DNA from: Apopatocola sp963618015
GTDB taxonomy: Bacteria; Bacillota; Clostridia; Oscillospirales; Oscillospiraceae
Assembly: GCA_963618015.1 (NCBI GenBank)
Contig: CAVEQS010000004.1
Location: 38,269-102,268 of the forward strand
DNA: 64,000 nt
Direction: 5' to 3'
The translations under genes were made by a program, and so were the position numbers. The notes below the pieces were generated by a model. It saw only the letters and a list, made by a program, of their open reading frames with translations, was not told the origin of the DNA and searched no databases. Positions 8,536 to 17,566 of the stretch are shown here, one piece after another (the stretch's first letter is position 1; every line of letters starts with the position of its first letter).

Positions 8536-9258
8536 TTATACCCCCAGCAGACCTTTTGCCTCCGCCTGCTTTCGTTCATATTCTTCCCTGCTGACCCGGC
8601 CGGCTTTCAGCAGATAGTCTCCGAAGTCGTCCGTGATATCCACCTCGTCGACATCGCTGTCCTCCAGTCCCTTTTGCCCAAGGAAAACCTGCTTGACGGT
8701 ATTGAAGATGATCTTCACATCGCCCCGAAAGGTTACATTCCGGATATATTCGAGATCGGCGGACAGCTTGCCGTCCCAGGAAAGGGCGTTGCGCCCGCGG
8801 GTCTGGGCAAGGCCGGAAAGGCCGGGGCGGACGGTGTGGCGCAGTCTCTGCTCGCCGGTCATAAACACCATGTCCCGGACGAGCTGCGGTCTCGGCCCGA
8901 TCACGCTCATATCGCCTTTGAGAATGTTGAAAGCCTCCGGCAGCTCGTCCAGCGATGTTGCCCGGAGCGCACGGCCAAACTTGCCCAGACGGAGTTCATC
9001 CGGCAGGAGGTCTCCGTTTTCGTCCCGCTCGTCGGACATGGAGCGGAATTTATACATGTTGAAGATCTTCTCCCGCCCGGTTTTCGGGTCGATCCGGCCG
9101 GGGCGGGGCTGCTTGAAGAGCACCGGTGAGCCGAGCTTTATGCGAACCAGAACGGCGATAATGATATAGAGCCACCCGAACACGAGGATCGCCGCCAGCG
9201 AGCAGAGGATGTCCAGCAGACGTTTGAAATATCTTTGGTAGAGACTTTGATGTTTCAT
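8536..9258 (-). CDS. PglC-type monotopic phosphoglycosyl transferase
   Basis: A 240-residue enzyme that transfers a sugar phosphate from a UDP-sugar to undecaprenyl phosphate and so starts the repeat unit. It has the family layout: basic start (YQRYFKRLLDIL), one re-entrant hydrophobic segment at about residues 17-40, KQPRPGRIDP, the MYKFRSM box, the catalytic Asp-Glu pair in TSLDELPEAF, and VIGPRPQLVRD. The C-terminus has about 40 acidic/charged residues beyond the PglC core. ATGA overlap with the GNAT gene points to coupled translation. With PglF- and PglE-like genes upstream, a UDP-diNAc-bacillosamine-type donor is the best guess. Confidence 0.9.
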   Translation of the reverse strand: MKHQSLYQRYFKRLLDILCSLAAILVFGWLYIIIAVLVRIKLGSPVLFKQPRPGRIDPKTGREKIFNMYKFRSMSDERDENGDLLPDELRLGKFGRALRATSLDELPEAFNILKGDMSVIGPRPQLVRDMVFMTGEQRLRHTVRPGLSGLAQTRGRNALSWDGKLSADLEYIRNVTFRGDVKIIFNTVKQVFLGQKGLEDSDVDEVDITDDFGDYLLKAGRVSREEYERKQAEAKGLLGV

Positions 9259-9716
9259 TCTATGCTATACCTTTTCAAAGCATCTTTTTTCACTTTATCG
9301 CCCGTTTTGCGAAAGCCCGCCTTGGCAGCGCCGCGCTGGCTGGCCTCATTGGTCTCGCGGATAAGCATATAGGCCGTGCCCCCATCCGCGAGCTCTTCCT
9401 TTACGATAAAGCGCAGCACCGCCGGATATATCCCGCGCCCTCGATATTCCGTGTGCGTCCAACAGGGCCCGATCTCTATGTCTCTTTTGCCGAGAAAGCG
9501 GAATTTTTCGTTCCCGTGAACTACATACGAGGCGTGAATGCGCTTTTCGCCGTCATAAGCCGCATAAACCTTTACCTTCCCCAGCGTGGCAAGATTCCAG
9601 AGCCATGCGTTTTTCCAGCCATATTCCCTTGCGGTGAGCTTTTCGCAGCGTACATCCAGGTCTGCTTCGGAGCCACATGCGGCGATCCGCGAAGGATCAT
9701 TCTCGTATAATTCCAC
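9255..9716 (-). CDS. GNAT-family N-acetyltransferase
   Basis: A 153-residue GNAT protein. The acetyl-CoA site is visible as WTHTEYRGRGIYPAVLRFI, followed by LIRETNEASQRGAAKAGFRKTG, the usual last motif. Start: a GTG at 9716 with AGAGGA 4 bases before it. It sits between the PglE-type aminotransferase and the PglC-type transferase, exactly where a PglD acetyltransferase would be expected, so it may N-acetylate the UDP-4-amino sugar as PseH does in the pseudaminic acid path. That role is inference from position; the family assignment is firm. Confidence 0.85.
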   Translation of the reverse strand: MELYENDPSRIAACGSEADLDVRCEKLTAREYGWKNAWLWNLATLGKVKVYAAYDGEKRIHASYVVHGNEKFRFLGKRDIEIGPCWTHTEYRGRGIYPAVLRFIVKEELADGGTAYMLIRETNEASQRGAAKAGFRKTGDKVKKDALKRYSIE

Positions 9717-9734
9717 CGTATCCTCTTTCTTCGC

Positions 9735-11018
9735 TTATGCGAAGCAGGCGCGGATCACTTCGATGATGCGGTCCTGCTGCTCCGCGGTCATTTTATTGTC
9801 GCTCGGGAGGCACAGGCCTCTGTCGAAAATGTCCATTCCGACATCGGCCGCCTCGCCCGCGATATAGGCGTTCGTCCGGGCTCTGCCGTTTCCGTCGCGG
9901 ACAACGAACGGATTCAGGCGGAAGATCGGCTGCATGTGCATGGGCTTCCAGATGGGGCGCCCCTCTGCGTTGATGCTGGCAATGGCTTCCAGGATCTCCG
10001 TAGGGCAGCTCTTCCCGTGCTCGGGAACGTACAGCGCGTCCCGCTCTCCGCGCACCTGCCGGCACATGGCGTCCTTATCGAGGATCATGCAGGAGAGCCA
10101 GTAGTTCGGCTCGCTGACGGCAAAGTCGATCGGGTTCATCTGCACGGGCAGGCCTTCCAGACCCTTTTTGTACCGCTCATAGATGGCCTTCTTCTGCGCG
10201 ATGTGCGTTTCCAGATACGGGATCTGTCCGCGCACGACGCCCGCAATGACGTTGCTCATGCGGTAGTTATAGCCAAGCTCCTCGTGCTGATACCACGCCG
10301 CGTTCTCGCGGGACTGCGTGGACCATTTGCGGGCCTTATTGGCCGCTTCCTCGCTGTCCGTCAGCAGCATGCCGCCGGAGGAGCCGGTGATGACCTTATT
10401 GCCGTTAAACGAAATCACATTGTATGCGCCGAAGGAGCCGGTCTGCACGCCCTTATACGAAGCGCCGAAGGATTCGGCGGCGTCCTCGATGATAATGGCC
10501 CCATGGCGGTCGCAGACCTCACGCAGCTCGTCTACCTTTCCGGGCGTGCCGTAAAGATGCGCCACAACGACCAGCTTTATCTCCGGGTACAGCTCAAACG
10601 CCTTTTCCAGCGCGGCCGGATCCATGTTCCAGGTATCGTACTCCGTGTCGATAAAAACGGGGATGCCGCCCTCGTAGACGATTGGGTTCACCGTCGCGTC
10701 AAACGTCATGTCGCTCGCCGCAACATATTTCCCGCTGAGCGCGCCGGTTCCGGGCGAGGGCTTTCCGTAAAGAGCCTCGCCGGCGAGCTTCATGGCAAGA
10801 TGCAGCGCCGTGGATCCGGCGGACAGGGCGACGGCATGCCGCACGCCGATCTTCTCCGCGATCTGACGCTCGACCTCGTTGATGTTCTTGCCGACGGTGG
10901 ACATCCAGTTGGTCTCATACGCCTCCGTGACATATTTCAGTTCGTCCCCGTGCATGGTGGGCGAGGACAGCCAGACCTTATTGTCAAATTTCTCAAAAGG
11001 CTTATGGAAGTCAAACAT
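9735..11018 (-). CDS. DegT/DnrJ/EryC1 (PglE-like) sugar aminotransferase
   Basis: A 427-residue PLP enzyme of the DegT/DnrJ/EryC1 family. The active-site lysine lies in SFNGNKVITGSSGG (about residue 187), with IIEDAAESFGASY before it (the aspartate that contacts PLP) and NYRMSNVIAGVVRGQ after it. It should aminate C4 of a UDP-4-keto-6-deoxy-GlcNAc made by the upstream dehydratase. GGAGAAG lies upstream of the ATG. Adjacent dehydratase, acetyltransferase and phosphoglycosyl transferase genes support a bacillosamine-like pathway. Confidence 0.9.
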   Translation of the reverse strand: MFDFHKPFEKFDNKVWLSSPTMHGDELKYVTEAYETNWMSTVGKNINEVERQIAEKIGVRHAVALSAGSTALHLAMKLAGEALYGKPSPGTGALSGKYVAASDMTFDATVNPIVYEGGIPVFIDTEYDTWNMDPAALEKAFELYPEIKLVVVAHLYGTPGKVDELREVCDRHGAIIIEDAAESFGASYKGVQTGSFGAYNVISFNGNKVITGSSGGMLLTDSEEAANKARKWSTQSRENAAWYQHEELGYNYRMSNVIAGVVRGQIPYLETHIAQKKAIYERYKKGLEGLPVQMNPIDFAVSEPNYWLSCMILDKDAMCRQVRGERDALYVPEHGKSCPTEILEAIASINAEGRPIWKPMHMQPIFRLNPFVVRDGNGRARTNAYIAGEAADVGMDIFDRGLCLPSDNKMTAEQQDRIIEVIRACFA

Positions 11019-11055
11019 TTTTCTTCTCCTTTACAGCACTTATACGAAAAAGCCG

Positions 11056-12942
11056 TCACACCGTGGCATATTCTTCCGGTTCGACCACATGGTAATTGGG
11101 ATCGGCGTCCTCCTGAATAAGCGCCATGACGCGCTCCCGGACGTCCTCCTGCGGGGCATACAGCACCTCCCGGAGACTTGCAAGCTTTTCCTGTATCTCC
11201 TCGGGACTGTACATTTTCTGATGCCCGATGTAAATGAGATTGTTGCTCGTTTTCTGAAGCCCCTCCGCTTTCAAAAGCAGCTCTTCATACAGCTTCTCGC
11301 CGGGGCGGAGGCCGATGTATTCGATCTTGATGTCCACGTCCGGCTCCAGGCCGCTCAGACGGATGAGCTGGCGCGCCATATTGTCGATCTTGACGGGCTT
11401 TCCCATATCCAGAATGAACACCTCGCCGCCCTCGGCGAAGGCTCCGGCCTGCAGGATGAGCGAAACGGCCTCCGGGATCGTCATGAAGAAGCGGGTGACG
11501 CGCTTGTCGGTGACCGTCACCGGACCACCTGCGGCGATCTGCTTTTTGAAAAGCGGGATGACACTGCCGTTGCTTCCCATAACGTTGCCGAAGCGGACGG
11601 CAATGTACTCCGTACGGTATACCGAGTTCATGGACTGCACGACCATCTCGCAGAGGCGCTTGGAAGCGCCCATCACATTGGTGGGGTTCACGGCCTTGTC
11701 CGTGGAGATGAGGATGAAGAGCTTCGTGCCGTATTCCCCGGCCGCCTTCGCCACGTTGTATGTGCCGAAAACGTTGTTCTTGATGGCCTCCGCCGGGCTG
11801 TCCTCCATCAGGGGGACATGCTTATGCGCTGCGGCGTGGCACACGAGGTCGGGATGGTACTTGGCGAAGAGGTCGTTTACGCGCCGCTCCTCCCGCACGG
11901 AGCCGATGAGCACCTCGAGATCCAGCTCGGGGTACTTGCGGATCAGCTCCTGCTGGATATCGTAAGCGTTATTTTCGTAAATATCAAAGATGATGAGCTT
12001 TCCGGGCTTGAGCGCCGCGATCTGGCGGCAGAGCTCGCTGCCGATGGAACCGCCGCCGCCGGTAACGAGGACGGTCTTTCCGAAGACCCGTCCGGAGATG
12101 ACGGAATTGTCGGTATGTACCGGCTCTCGCCCCAGAAGATCCTCGATGCTGACGTCCTTGATCTGGTTGATCAGCACGTCCTCGTTGGCGAGCTGCGCCA
12201 GAGAGGGCATGTACTTCAGCTTTGCGCCGGTGGTGTTGCAGATCTCCAGTATCTCGTTTCGCTCCTGAATGGAGGCCGAGGGGATGCAGAAGATGATCTC
12301 CTCTACTCCGTATTTCGCAACGGCATCGGGGATGCACTCCCGGCCGCCGACGACCCGCACGCCGCGCACAAGACGGCCGTGCTTGCTCACGTCATCATCA
12401 ACGGCGCAGACCACTCTGTTGCGGGAGTATTCGCTGGAATTGAACTCCTTGATCGCCATGGCCGCGCCGCCGCCCGCGCCGATAACCATCGTGCGCTTTT
12501 GGGGGTGCTTGCCGAATTTCCGGCTGCGGAATTTCTCCTCGAACCCCTGAATGAAATATCTCGACGCGCAGACGAAGATAAACAATATGAGCGCGAACAG
12601 GAAGAAAAAGCTCCAGGGAAGGCGTCTCGCGAATGCAATAGAGGCCAGCATGTAAAAAGCGGAGCCCACGACCGACGCGAGACCCGTATCGACCATTTCC
12701 TTGAAGCTGGCAAAGCGCCACATGCTGCTGTAAACATGAAAGCAGCCGAGAGAAACGATGCAGGCCAGCGTTCCGGGGATCCAGACCTTCTGGATGATGC
12801 CCCAATAGCCCTGCCGCACGAACTCGGAAACGGAAAATTCAAAGCGCACAAACAGCGCGAAAAACGCGGCGGCGTTAATGAGGAGAATATCCAGAAGAAC
12901 ATACAAAATGGTCTTCCAGTTGAACAATTCGCGAATTTTCAT
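11056..12942 (-). CDS. PglF/CapD-type UDP-GlcNAc 4,6-dehydratase (membrane-bound)
   Basis: A 628-residue protein with an N-terminal membrane block (about residues 10-125), a first Rossmann-like domain (VIGAGGGAAMAIKEF near 150) and a second full SDR domain (VTGGGGSIGSELCRQI near 293). The catalytic region LISTDKAVNPTNVMGASKR has Met in place of the usual SDR tyrosine, as in PglF, WbpM and FlaA1. It should convert UDP-GlcNAc to the 4-keto-6-deoxy sugar at the inner membrane face. I chose the ATG at 12942 (GGAGAG 10 bases before); the ATG at 12951 is too close to that site. It feeds the aminotransferase 37 bases downstream. Confidence 0.9.
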   Translation of the reverse strand: MKIRELFNWKTILYVLLDILLINAAAFFALFVRFEFSVSEFVRQGYWGIIQKVWIPGTLACIVSLGCFHVYSSMWRFASFKEMVDTGLASVVGSAFYMLASIAFARRLPWSFFFLFALILFIFVCASRYFIQGFEEKFRSRKFGKHPQKRTMVIGAGGGAAMAIKEFNSSEYSRNRVVCAVDDDVSKHGRLVRGVRVVGGRECIPDAVAKYGVEEIIFCIPSASIQERNEILEICNTTGAKLKYMPSLAQLANEDVLINQIKDVSIEDLLGREPVHTDNSVISGRVFGKTVLVTGGGGSIGSELCRQIAALKPGKLIIFDIYENNAYDIQQELIRKYPELDLEVLIGSVREERRVNDLFAKYHPDLVCHAAAHKHVPLMEDSPAEAIKNNVFGTYNVAKAAGEYGTKLFILISTDKAVNPTNVMGASKRLCEMVVQSMNSVYRTEYIAVRFGNVMGSNGSVIPLFKKQIAAGGPVTVTDKRVTRFFMTIPEAVSLILQAGAFAEGGEVFILDMGKPVKIDNMARQLIRLSGLEPDVDIKIEYIGLRPGEKLYEELLLKAEGLQKTSNNLIYIGHQKMYSPEEIQEKLASLREVLYAPQEDVRERVMALIQEDADPNYHVVEPEEYATV

Positions 12943-12986
12943 GATACCCATTCTCTCCGCTTTTGTGTTGAAAATTTAGAAATGCT

Positions 12987-14483
12987 TTATTGTATGCTTT
13001 TCGCGCTTTCGTCGCGCTCATAGGTGTACGCGAGCACGGCTCCGGCGGCAATGTAGGCAGTAAAGCAGGCTATGTCCGACGTAAGGAAGAGATCGACCTC
13101 CAGCATATTGTAGGACAATATGCCCACAAGCATCAGCGCGAGGATCGATATCGTTATCGGGGCATCGGAATACAGCACCCGGATCACCCGCCGGCCAAGC
13201 AGAACGCAGAACGCCAGCACAAGACCCAGCCCGATGATCCCGGTCTCGCACAGGATCTGCAGGAAGGTGTTGTGGAAGTTTATGATATCTTTTCCAAGGA
13301 TCTCGTTGGTGTACTTCATCGAGTCGTTCTCCAGGCAGCCGATCAGCAGGCGCAGGGGTTCTCTCTGCATGGAGGGAATAAACGTCCTATAGATTGGGAA
13401 GCGCCCGGAATCTCTCAATCCGCGATTATTTTCGTATATAATCTCTATCCCTTCGCGATCCATCACCTGCGGCGCAGAGGACGGTTCCTCCGTTCCTGAC
13501 GCCTCCGGGGCAGCCGCCGCTTCGCTCTCGCCGGATGCAGCCGCTTCGCCGCCCTCTTCCATCTGCGCCGCCTGAGCGTCGTACCGCTTCTGGATCAGCG
13601 CGGCGGAGAGCTTCTCCACCCCGACATCAACGAGACTGAAGCTTTTATACGCAAGGGGGACGATCAGCGCAAGCACGAGCACCGTGCAGAGCAGCTTTTT
13701 CCCGACCGTTTTGGGAGAAAAGCGCCGCAGCACCAGCACCAGCACCAGAAGCCCCGTGCACAGGGAGAACGAGAGCATCCCGTTGCGGCTGAACGTCATG
13801 GCCAGGATCACATAGTTGAGAAATGCCGCAATGACCATCAAGCCCCGGCACAGCCGGTTTTTGGTGCGGAAAAACAGATAGGCCAGAAAGAAAATGCCCA
13901 GAAAATACCACATGCAGCAGGTATTGGGGTTTTTCCCGAAAACAAAGAGACGGGAGCTTTGAATAATGCTCAGATAAACGTCGCCGAAGGGAGCGCGTAT
14001 ATCCGTTTTATTCAAAACCGAATAAAGAGCGAATGTCGTGGTGATCGTAGAGAACGCAGCGGTTATGATAGCAATGGCGTCAAGAAACTTCTCCCGGGTC
14101 TTGCCCTGAAGGATCAGGCAGGCGGCCATCGGGATATAGATGACCACGCTGTTCGCGATGTTCATGGCATCGTCCGGATACGTGGGGCCTTCCGTACGCC
14201 AGCGTTCGATGTATGCGCTCACGTCCCAGTTAAGGACGCGGGTAAGCGTTGTCCAGATCGCGAAGAGCAAAATGAGCTTCAGCTCGATCTTCTCGCTGCG
14301 GTACCGCGGCAGCAGCGCCGGCAGCAGCAAAAGCACGATGCACGGATAATAAACGATGAGCAGCTTAAACCAGAGCCGGGAATTGATGTGCAGAAGGAAC
14401 AGATATGTATACATCAGGAAGAGTGCCACGGCAAACTGCCGTTCATGCCCCTCCGTTGTGATTCTCTCTCCAAGTCGTTTCAT
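12987..14483 (-). CDS. O-antigen ligase/polymerase-like membrane protein
   Basis: A 498-residue protein with about 11-12 hydrophobic segments and one large outside loop, the layout of Wzy polymerases and O-antigen ligases. Within that loop NFHNTFLQILCETGIIGLG matches the ligase-domain signature (histidine followed by a hydrophobic helix). The loop also has an unusual Ala/Glu/Ser-rich, likely disordered insert at about residues 303-335. It is the first gene of the locus, preceded by a good promoter at 14550-14578. It would join or polymerise undecaprenyl-linked units outside the membrane; ligase versus polymerase cannot be told. Confidence 0.8.
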   Translation of the reverse strand: MKRLGERITTEGHERQFAVALFLMYTYLFLLHINSRLWFKLLIVYYPCIVLLLLPALLPRYRSEKIELKLILLFAIWTTLTRVLNWDVSAYIERWRTEGPTYPDDAMNIANSVVIYIPMAACLILQGKTREKFLDAIAIITAAFSTITTTFALYSVLNKTDIRAPFGDVYLSIIQSSRLFVFGKNPNTCCMWYFLGIFFLAYLFFRTKNRLCRGLMVIAAFLNYVILAMTFSRNGMLSFSLCTGLLVLVLVLRRFSPKTVGKKLLCTVLVLALIVPLAYKSFSLVDVGVEKLSAALIQKRYDAQAAQMEEGGEAAASGESEAAAAPEASGTEEPSSAPQVMDREGIEIIYENNRGLRDSGRFPIYRTFIPSMQREPLRLLIGCLENDSMKYTNEILGKDIINFHNTFLQILCETGIIGLGLVLAFCVLLGRRVIRVLYSDAPITISILALMLVGILSYNMLEVDLFLTSDIACFTAYIAAGAVLAYTYERDESAKSIQ

Positions 14484-14549
14484 GTTTCGGGGAAACCTCC
14501 GTATTCCGTTCGGGATTTATCCCTATAATCTCCGCATTTTAATTAATTG

Positions 14550-14578
14550 ATTATATACCCTATCCGCCGTTTCAACAA
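14550..14578 (-). promoter_or_regulatory. Promoter of the glycan locus
   Basis: On the minus strand TTGTTG and TATAAT are separated by 17 bases, about 70 bases before the ATG of the ligase/polymerase-like gene. No other promoter of similar quality was seen further down the locus, so it may drive the whole set. Confidence 0.55.
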
Positions 14579-14701
14579 CCCCTAATCGTTACATTGATGT
14601 TAAAAACTCTGTTCTTTATGACAGAAATTGACGTATTCTGCGGTGTTTCTTTTGATGCGGCATCCCCGGCACCTCGGCAGACGCCGGTATATATAGCAGA
14701 G

Positions 14702-14746
14702 AAAAAGCGTCAAAACAGGCAGCATGTGCCTGTCTTGACGCTTTTG
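14702..14746 (-). terminator. Rho-independent terminator after the molybdenum hydroxylase gene
   Basis: An 18-base-pair, nearly perfect hairpin (AAAAGCGTCAA..ACAGGCA against its complement, loop of about 5) followed on the minus strand by a T run, 20 bases beyond the stop at 14766. The rest of the 14484-14765 gap holds the glycan promoter and nothing else I can identify. Confidence 0.8.
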
Positions 14747-14765
14747 TGAATAAAGTCCTGAAATG

Positions 14766-17525
14766 TCATTTGCCGAGAGCGGCAACCTGCTCGGCCATGG
14801 TCGCCACATCGCATTTTCCGGTGCGGATGGCCTCCAGAATGACCTCCGGCGAGGCCGGGACCTTGTTGATGCGCACGCCGATGGCACGGGAAACAGCGTT
14901 GAGAATGGCCGGGGTGATCGGCACGGTGGCGACCTCGCTCACGCCCTTCGCGCCGTAAGGCCCGATGGGTTCCGGGTCCTCGATGAGGATGAGCTTATAG
15001 CGCGGCGTGTCCTCCGCTTTGGGAAGCCCCATCTGGCCGTAGAGCTTTTTGACCGGGTAGCCGTTCTTCGTCGGGTGGCCTTCGGTGAGGGCGTACCCCT
15101 GCCCCATGGACACGCTGCCCTGCATCTGTCCTTCGATGATGCGCGGGTTGATCGCGCGGCCAACGTCGTGCGCAGCGATGACCTTGAGAAGCTTCACCTT
15201 GCCCGTGGCCGTATCCACCTCCACGATAGCCGCCTGCGTCGCATAAGCGTAGGCCGGGAAGTTGCGGTACTTCACGCCCTTCTCTTCCGCGCCCTTGAAG
15301 TTTCCGATGGCGAAGCACTCCGGTGCGCGGAAATAGTATTCCGCGCACCGGCTCTCGCCCGGCTGCGGCGGGTTCTTTTCCAGTTCCGCCTGCAAAAGGC
15401 GGCATGCCTCGTACACCGCGCGGCCGTCGCAGAGCGTCTGGCGCTCGGACACGCTCTCGCCGGTCGGGATCGTGATGTCCGTATCGCCGATGACGATGTC
15501 GATGTCCTTCATATCCATGCGGAGCGTCTCCGCGGCGATCTGCACCATGGCGGTGCGGAAGCCCTGTCCCATGTCCGTGCCGGAGACGATCATATGGAGC
15601 TTGCCGTCGCCGTCGAGCGTGAGCTTGCACGCGCCGTCGTCGATGAATATGCCCTTGCCGACGCCGGAGTTTTTAAACCCGGACGCGACGCCCCAGCCGA
15701 GGACCTTCGTGCCGTTCGGGTACAGCCCCTCGTATTCCTTCAGCGCCTCTTTGACCGCCTTTTCGCACAGGTCGATCGTGTCGTGCATACCCATGCTGCT
15801 CTCGAGCAGCTCGCCGCCGACGGAATAGCTGCCCGGATACACGGCGTTGCGCCGCCGCAGCTCAAAGGGATCGATGCCGAGCTTTTCAGCCATCTCGTCA
15901 AGCGCCGTTTCAATGGAGATCGCAGCCTGATTGATACCGTAGCCGCGGAACGCGCCGCCCTGCAGATTGTTATCCCGGATACAGCGGGCGTCTACGCGGA
16001 CGTTCGGGATGATGTACGGCCCGCCGGACATCAGGCAGCCGGTCATAAGCGTACCGTAGCTCTCCGCTTCGTAGGGGCCGCCGTCGGAGAACATGAAGCT
16101 GTCGAGATACTGGAACTTGCCGTCCTTGGAGAAGCCGATCTCGTAATCGGTGTGGTAGCCGTGGCGGCGGGTCGTGACGATCATGTCCTCATGCCGCGTG
16201 AGCGTGACCTTGACGGGCTTATCGCAGCAGAGCGCCGCGACGGCCGTGGGCGCTTCGAGGAACGAATCGCACTTTTTGCCGAAGCCGCCGCCGAGCGGCG
16301 TCGCCACAACGCGGATGTTCTCCTCATCCATGGCGAGGTTTTTGGCGAGCATCCGGCGCACCTCAAAGGGCGCCTGTGTGCAGGCGTACACCGTGACCTT
16401 GCCGTCCTTTGCATACCCGATAGCGCTCACCGGCTCCATGCATACATGATCCTGCGGCTGGATGTCCTTGGAAACGCGCACCTTTACGATCTCCGGGTCG
16501 GCCTTGCACTCATCCACATTGCCGGTCTCGCGGCCGGTGCGGACGATATAGCTATCCGCCTTCACGCCCTCCGCCATCGTATAGATGCCGGGCAGCTCCG
16601 TATAGTCGATCTTCACGAGCTTCACCGCGGCGCGGGCGTGCTCCGGCGTGTCGGCGACGACCATCGCGACAAAATCGCCGAGGAAACGCACCTCGTCCGG
16701 GCAGAACACCGGCTGGTCAGGCGTCCATGTGCCGATCTTGTTGAGTCCCGGCACGTCCTTATGCGTGACGATGCGCACCACGCCGGGCGCTTGTTCCGCC
16801 GCCGTGTAATCCACCGCGTTGATGCGCGCGTGCGGCACGGGGGCAAAGACGAACGCGCCGTGGAGCATCGTATCCTCGCCGAACTCGCCAGCCTCGTAAT
16901 CGTCGCAGTATTTGAGCGTTCCGCCGGTTTTGGCAAGGCCGTCCACATCCCAGACGCTCTGCCCGACGAAGCGTCCCTCGATCTCCGGGACGATCTGCCC
17001 CTTGCCGGTGACGATCTCGGTCGGGTCGTTCTCCTGCACGGCGGCGAGCGGCACGTCCTCGCCGCGCAGACGCGCTGCGGCGAGCTTCACGCCCTCGATG
17101 ATCTTTACATAGCCGGTACAGCGGCAGTAGTTGTGCTTCAGACCGTCATAAATGTCCTCGTCGAGCGGGTTTCGGATCTTGAGCAGCAGCGCTTTCGCCG
17201 CTATGACCATGCCCGGCGTGCAGAAGCCGCACTGCACCGCGCCGGCGTCGAGGAACGAGCGCTGGATGACCTGCAGCATCTCGTCGTTCGGGAGATTTTC
17301 GATCGTCTCCACGCTCTTTCCGGCGAGCGTTTTGAGAAGCGTTACGCACGAACGGGCGAGGATACCGTTGATAAGTACGCTGCACGCGCCGCAGTGCCCG
17401 GTGGAGCAGCCTTCCTTGCTGCCCTTCATGCACTCCACATTGCGCAGATACTTCAAAAGCGTCATGCGCCCTTCGTATTCCGCCGTGATCTCTTTGCCGT
17501 TCAAAATGAATGTTACGTTTTCCAC
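14766..17525 (-). CDS. Molybdopterin-dependent hydroxylase (xanthine dehydrogenase/aldehyde oxidoreductase family), 2Fe-2S fused
   Basis: A 919-residue protein in which a 2Fe-2S part is fused to a molybdopterin part with no FAD domain, as in Desulfovibrio aldehyde oxidoreductase (about 907 residues). Plant-type cluster cysteines are Cys40, 45, 48 and 60; the second cluster has Cys99, 102, 134 and 136. The Mo domain begins near residue 180 (GRFVGQSVWDVDG); TPLGGGFGKK and FRGYGINQA are cofactor-binding segments, and GAKGVSEVA near residue 866 holds the expected catalytic Glu. Substrate (aldehyde, purine or other heterocycle) is unknown. Its gene follows that of a small membrane protein by 41 bases; a MarR gene diverges upstream. 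No cofactor-maturation gene is nearby. Confidence 0.87.
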   Translation of the reverse strand: MENVTFILNGKEITAEYEGRMTLLKYLRNVECMKGSKEGCSTGHCGACSVLINGILARSCVTLLKTLAGKSVETIENLPNDEMLQVIQRSFLDAGAVQCGFCTPGMVIAAKALLLKIRNPLDEDIYDGLKHNYCRCTGYVKIIEGVKLAAARLRGEDVPLAAVQENDPTEIVTGKGQIVPEIEGRFVGQSVWDVDGLAKTGGTLKYCDDYEAGEFGEDTMLHGAFVFAPVPHARINAVDYTAAEQAPGVVRIVTHKDVPGLNKIGTWTPDQPVFCPDEVRFLGDFVAMVVADTPEHARAAVKLVKIDYTELPGIYTMAEGVKADSYIVRTGRETGNVDECKADPEIVKVRVSKDIQPQDHVCMEPVSAIGYAKDGKVTVYACTQAPFEVRRMLAKNLAMDEENIRVVATPLGGGFGKKCDSFLEAPTAVAALCCDKPVKVTLTRHEDMIVTTRRHGYHTDYEIGFSKDGKFQYLDSFMFSDGGPYEAESYGTLMTGCLMSGGPYIIPNVRVDARCIRDNNLQGGAFRGYGINQAAISIETALDEMAEKLGIDPFELRRRNAVYPGSYSVGGELLESSMGMHDTIDLCEKAVKEALKEYEGLYPNGTKVLGWGVASGFKNSGVGKGIFIDDGACKLTLDGDGKLHMIVSGTDMGQGFRTAMVQIAAETLRMDMKDIDIVIGDTDITIPTGESVSERQTLCDGRAVYEACRLLQAELEKNPPQPGESRCAEYYFRAPECFAIGNFKGAEEKGVKYRNFPAYAYATQAAIVEVDTATGKVKLLKVIAAHDVGRAINPRIIEGQMQGSVSMGQGYALTEGHPTKNGYPVKKLYGQMGLPKAEDTPRYKLILIEDPEPIGPYGAKGVSEVATVPITPAILNAVSRAIGVRINKVPASPEVILEAIRTGKCDVATMAEQVAALGK

Positions 17526-17566
17526 GTCGCGGTAGTCCCCCTTTTATTTCTCCTTGCGAAAGGAGC

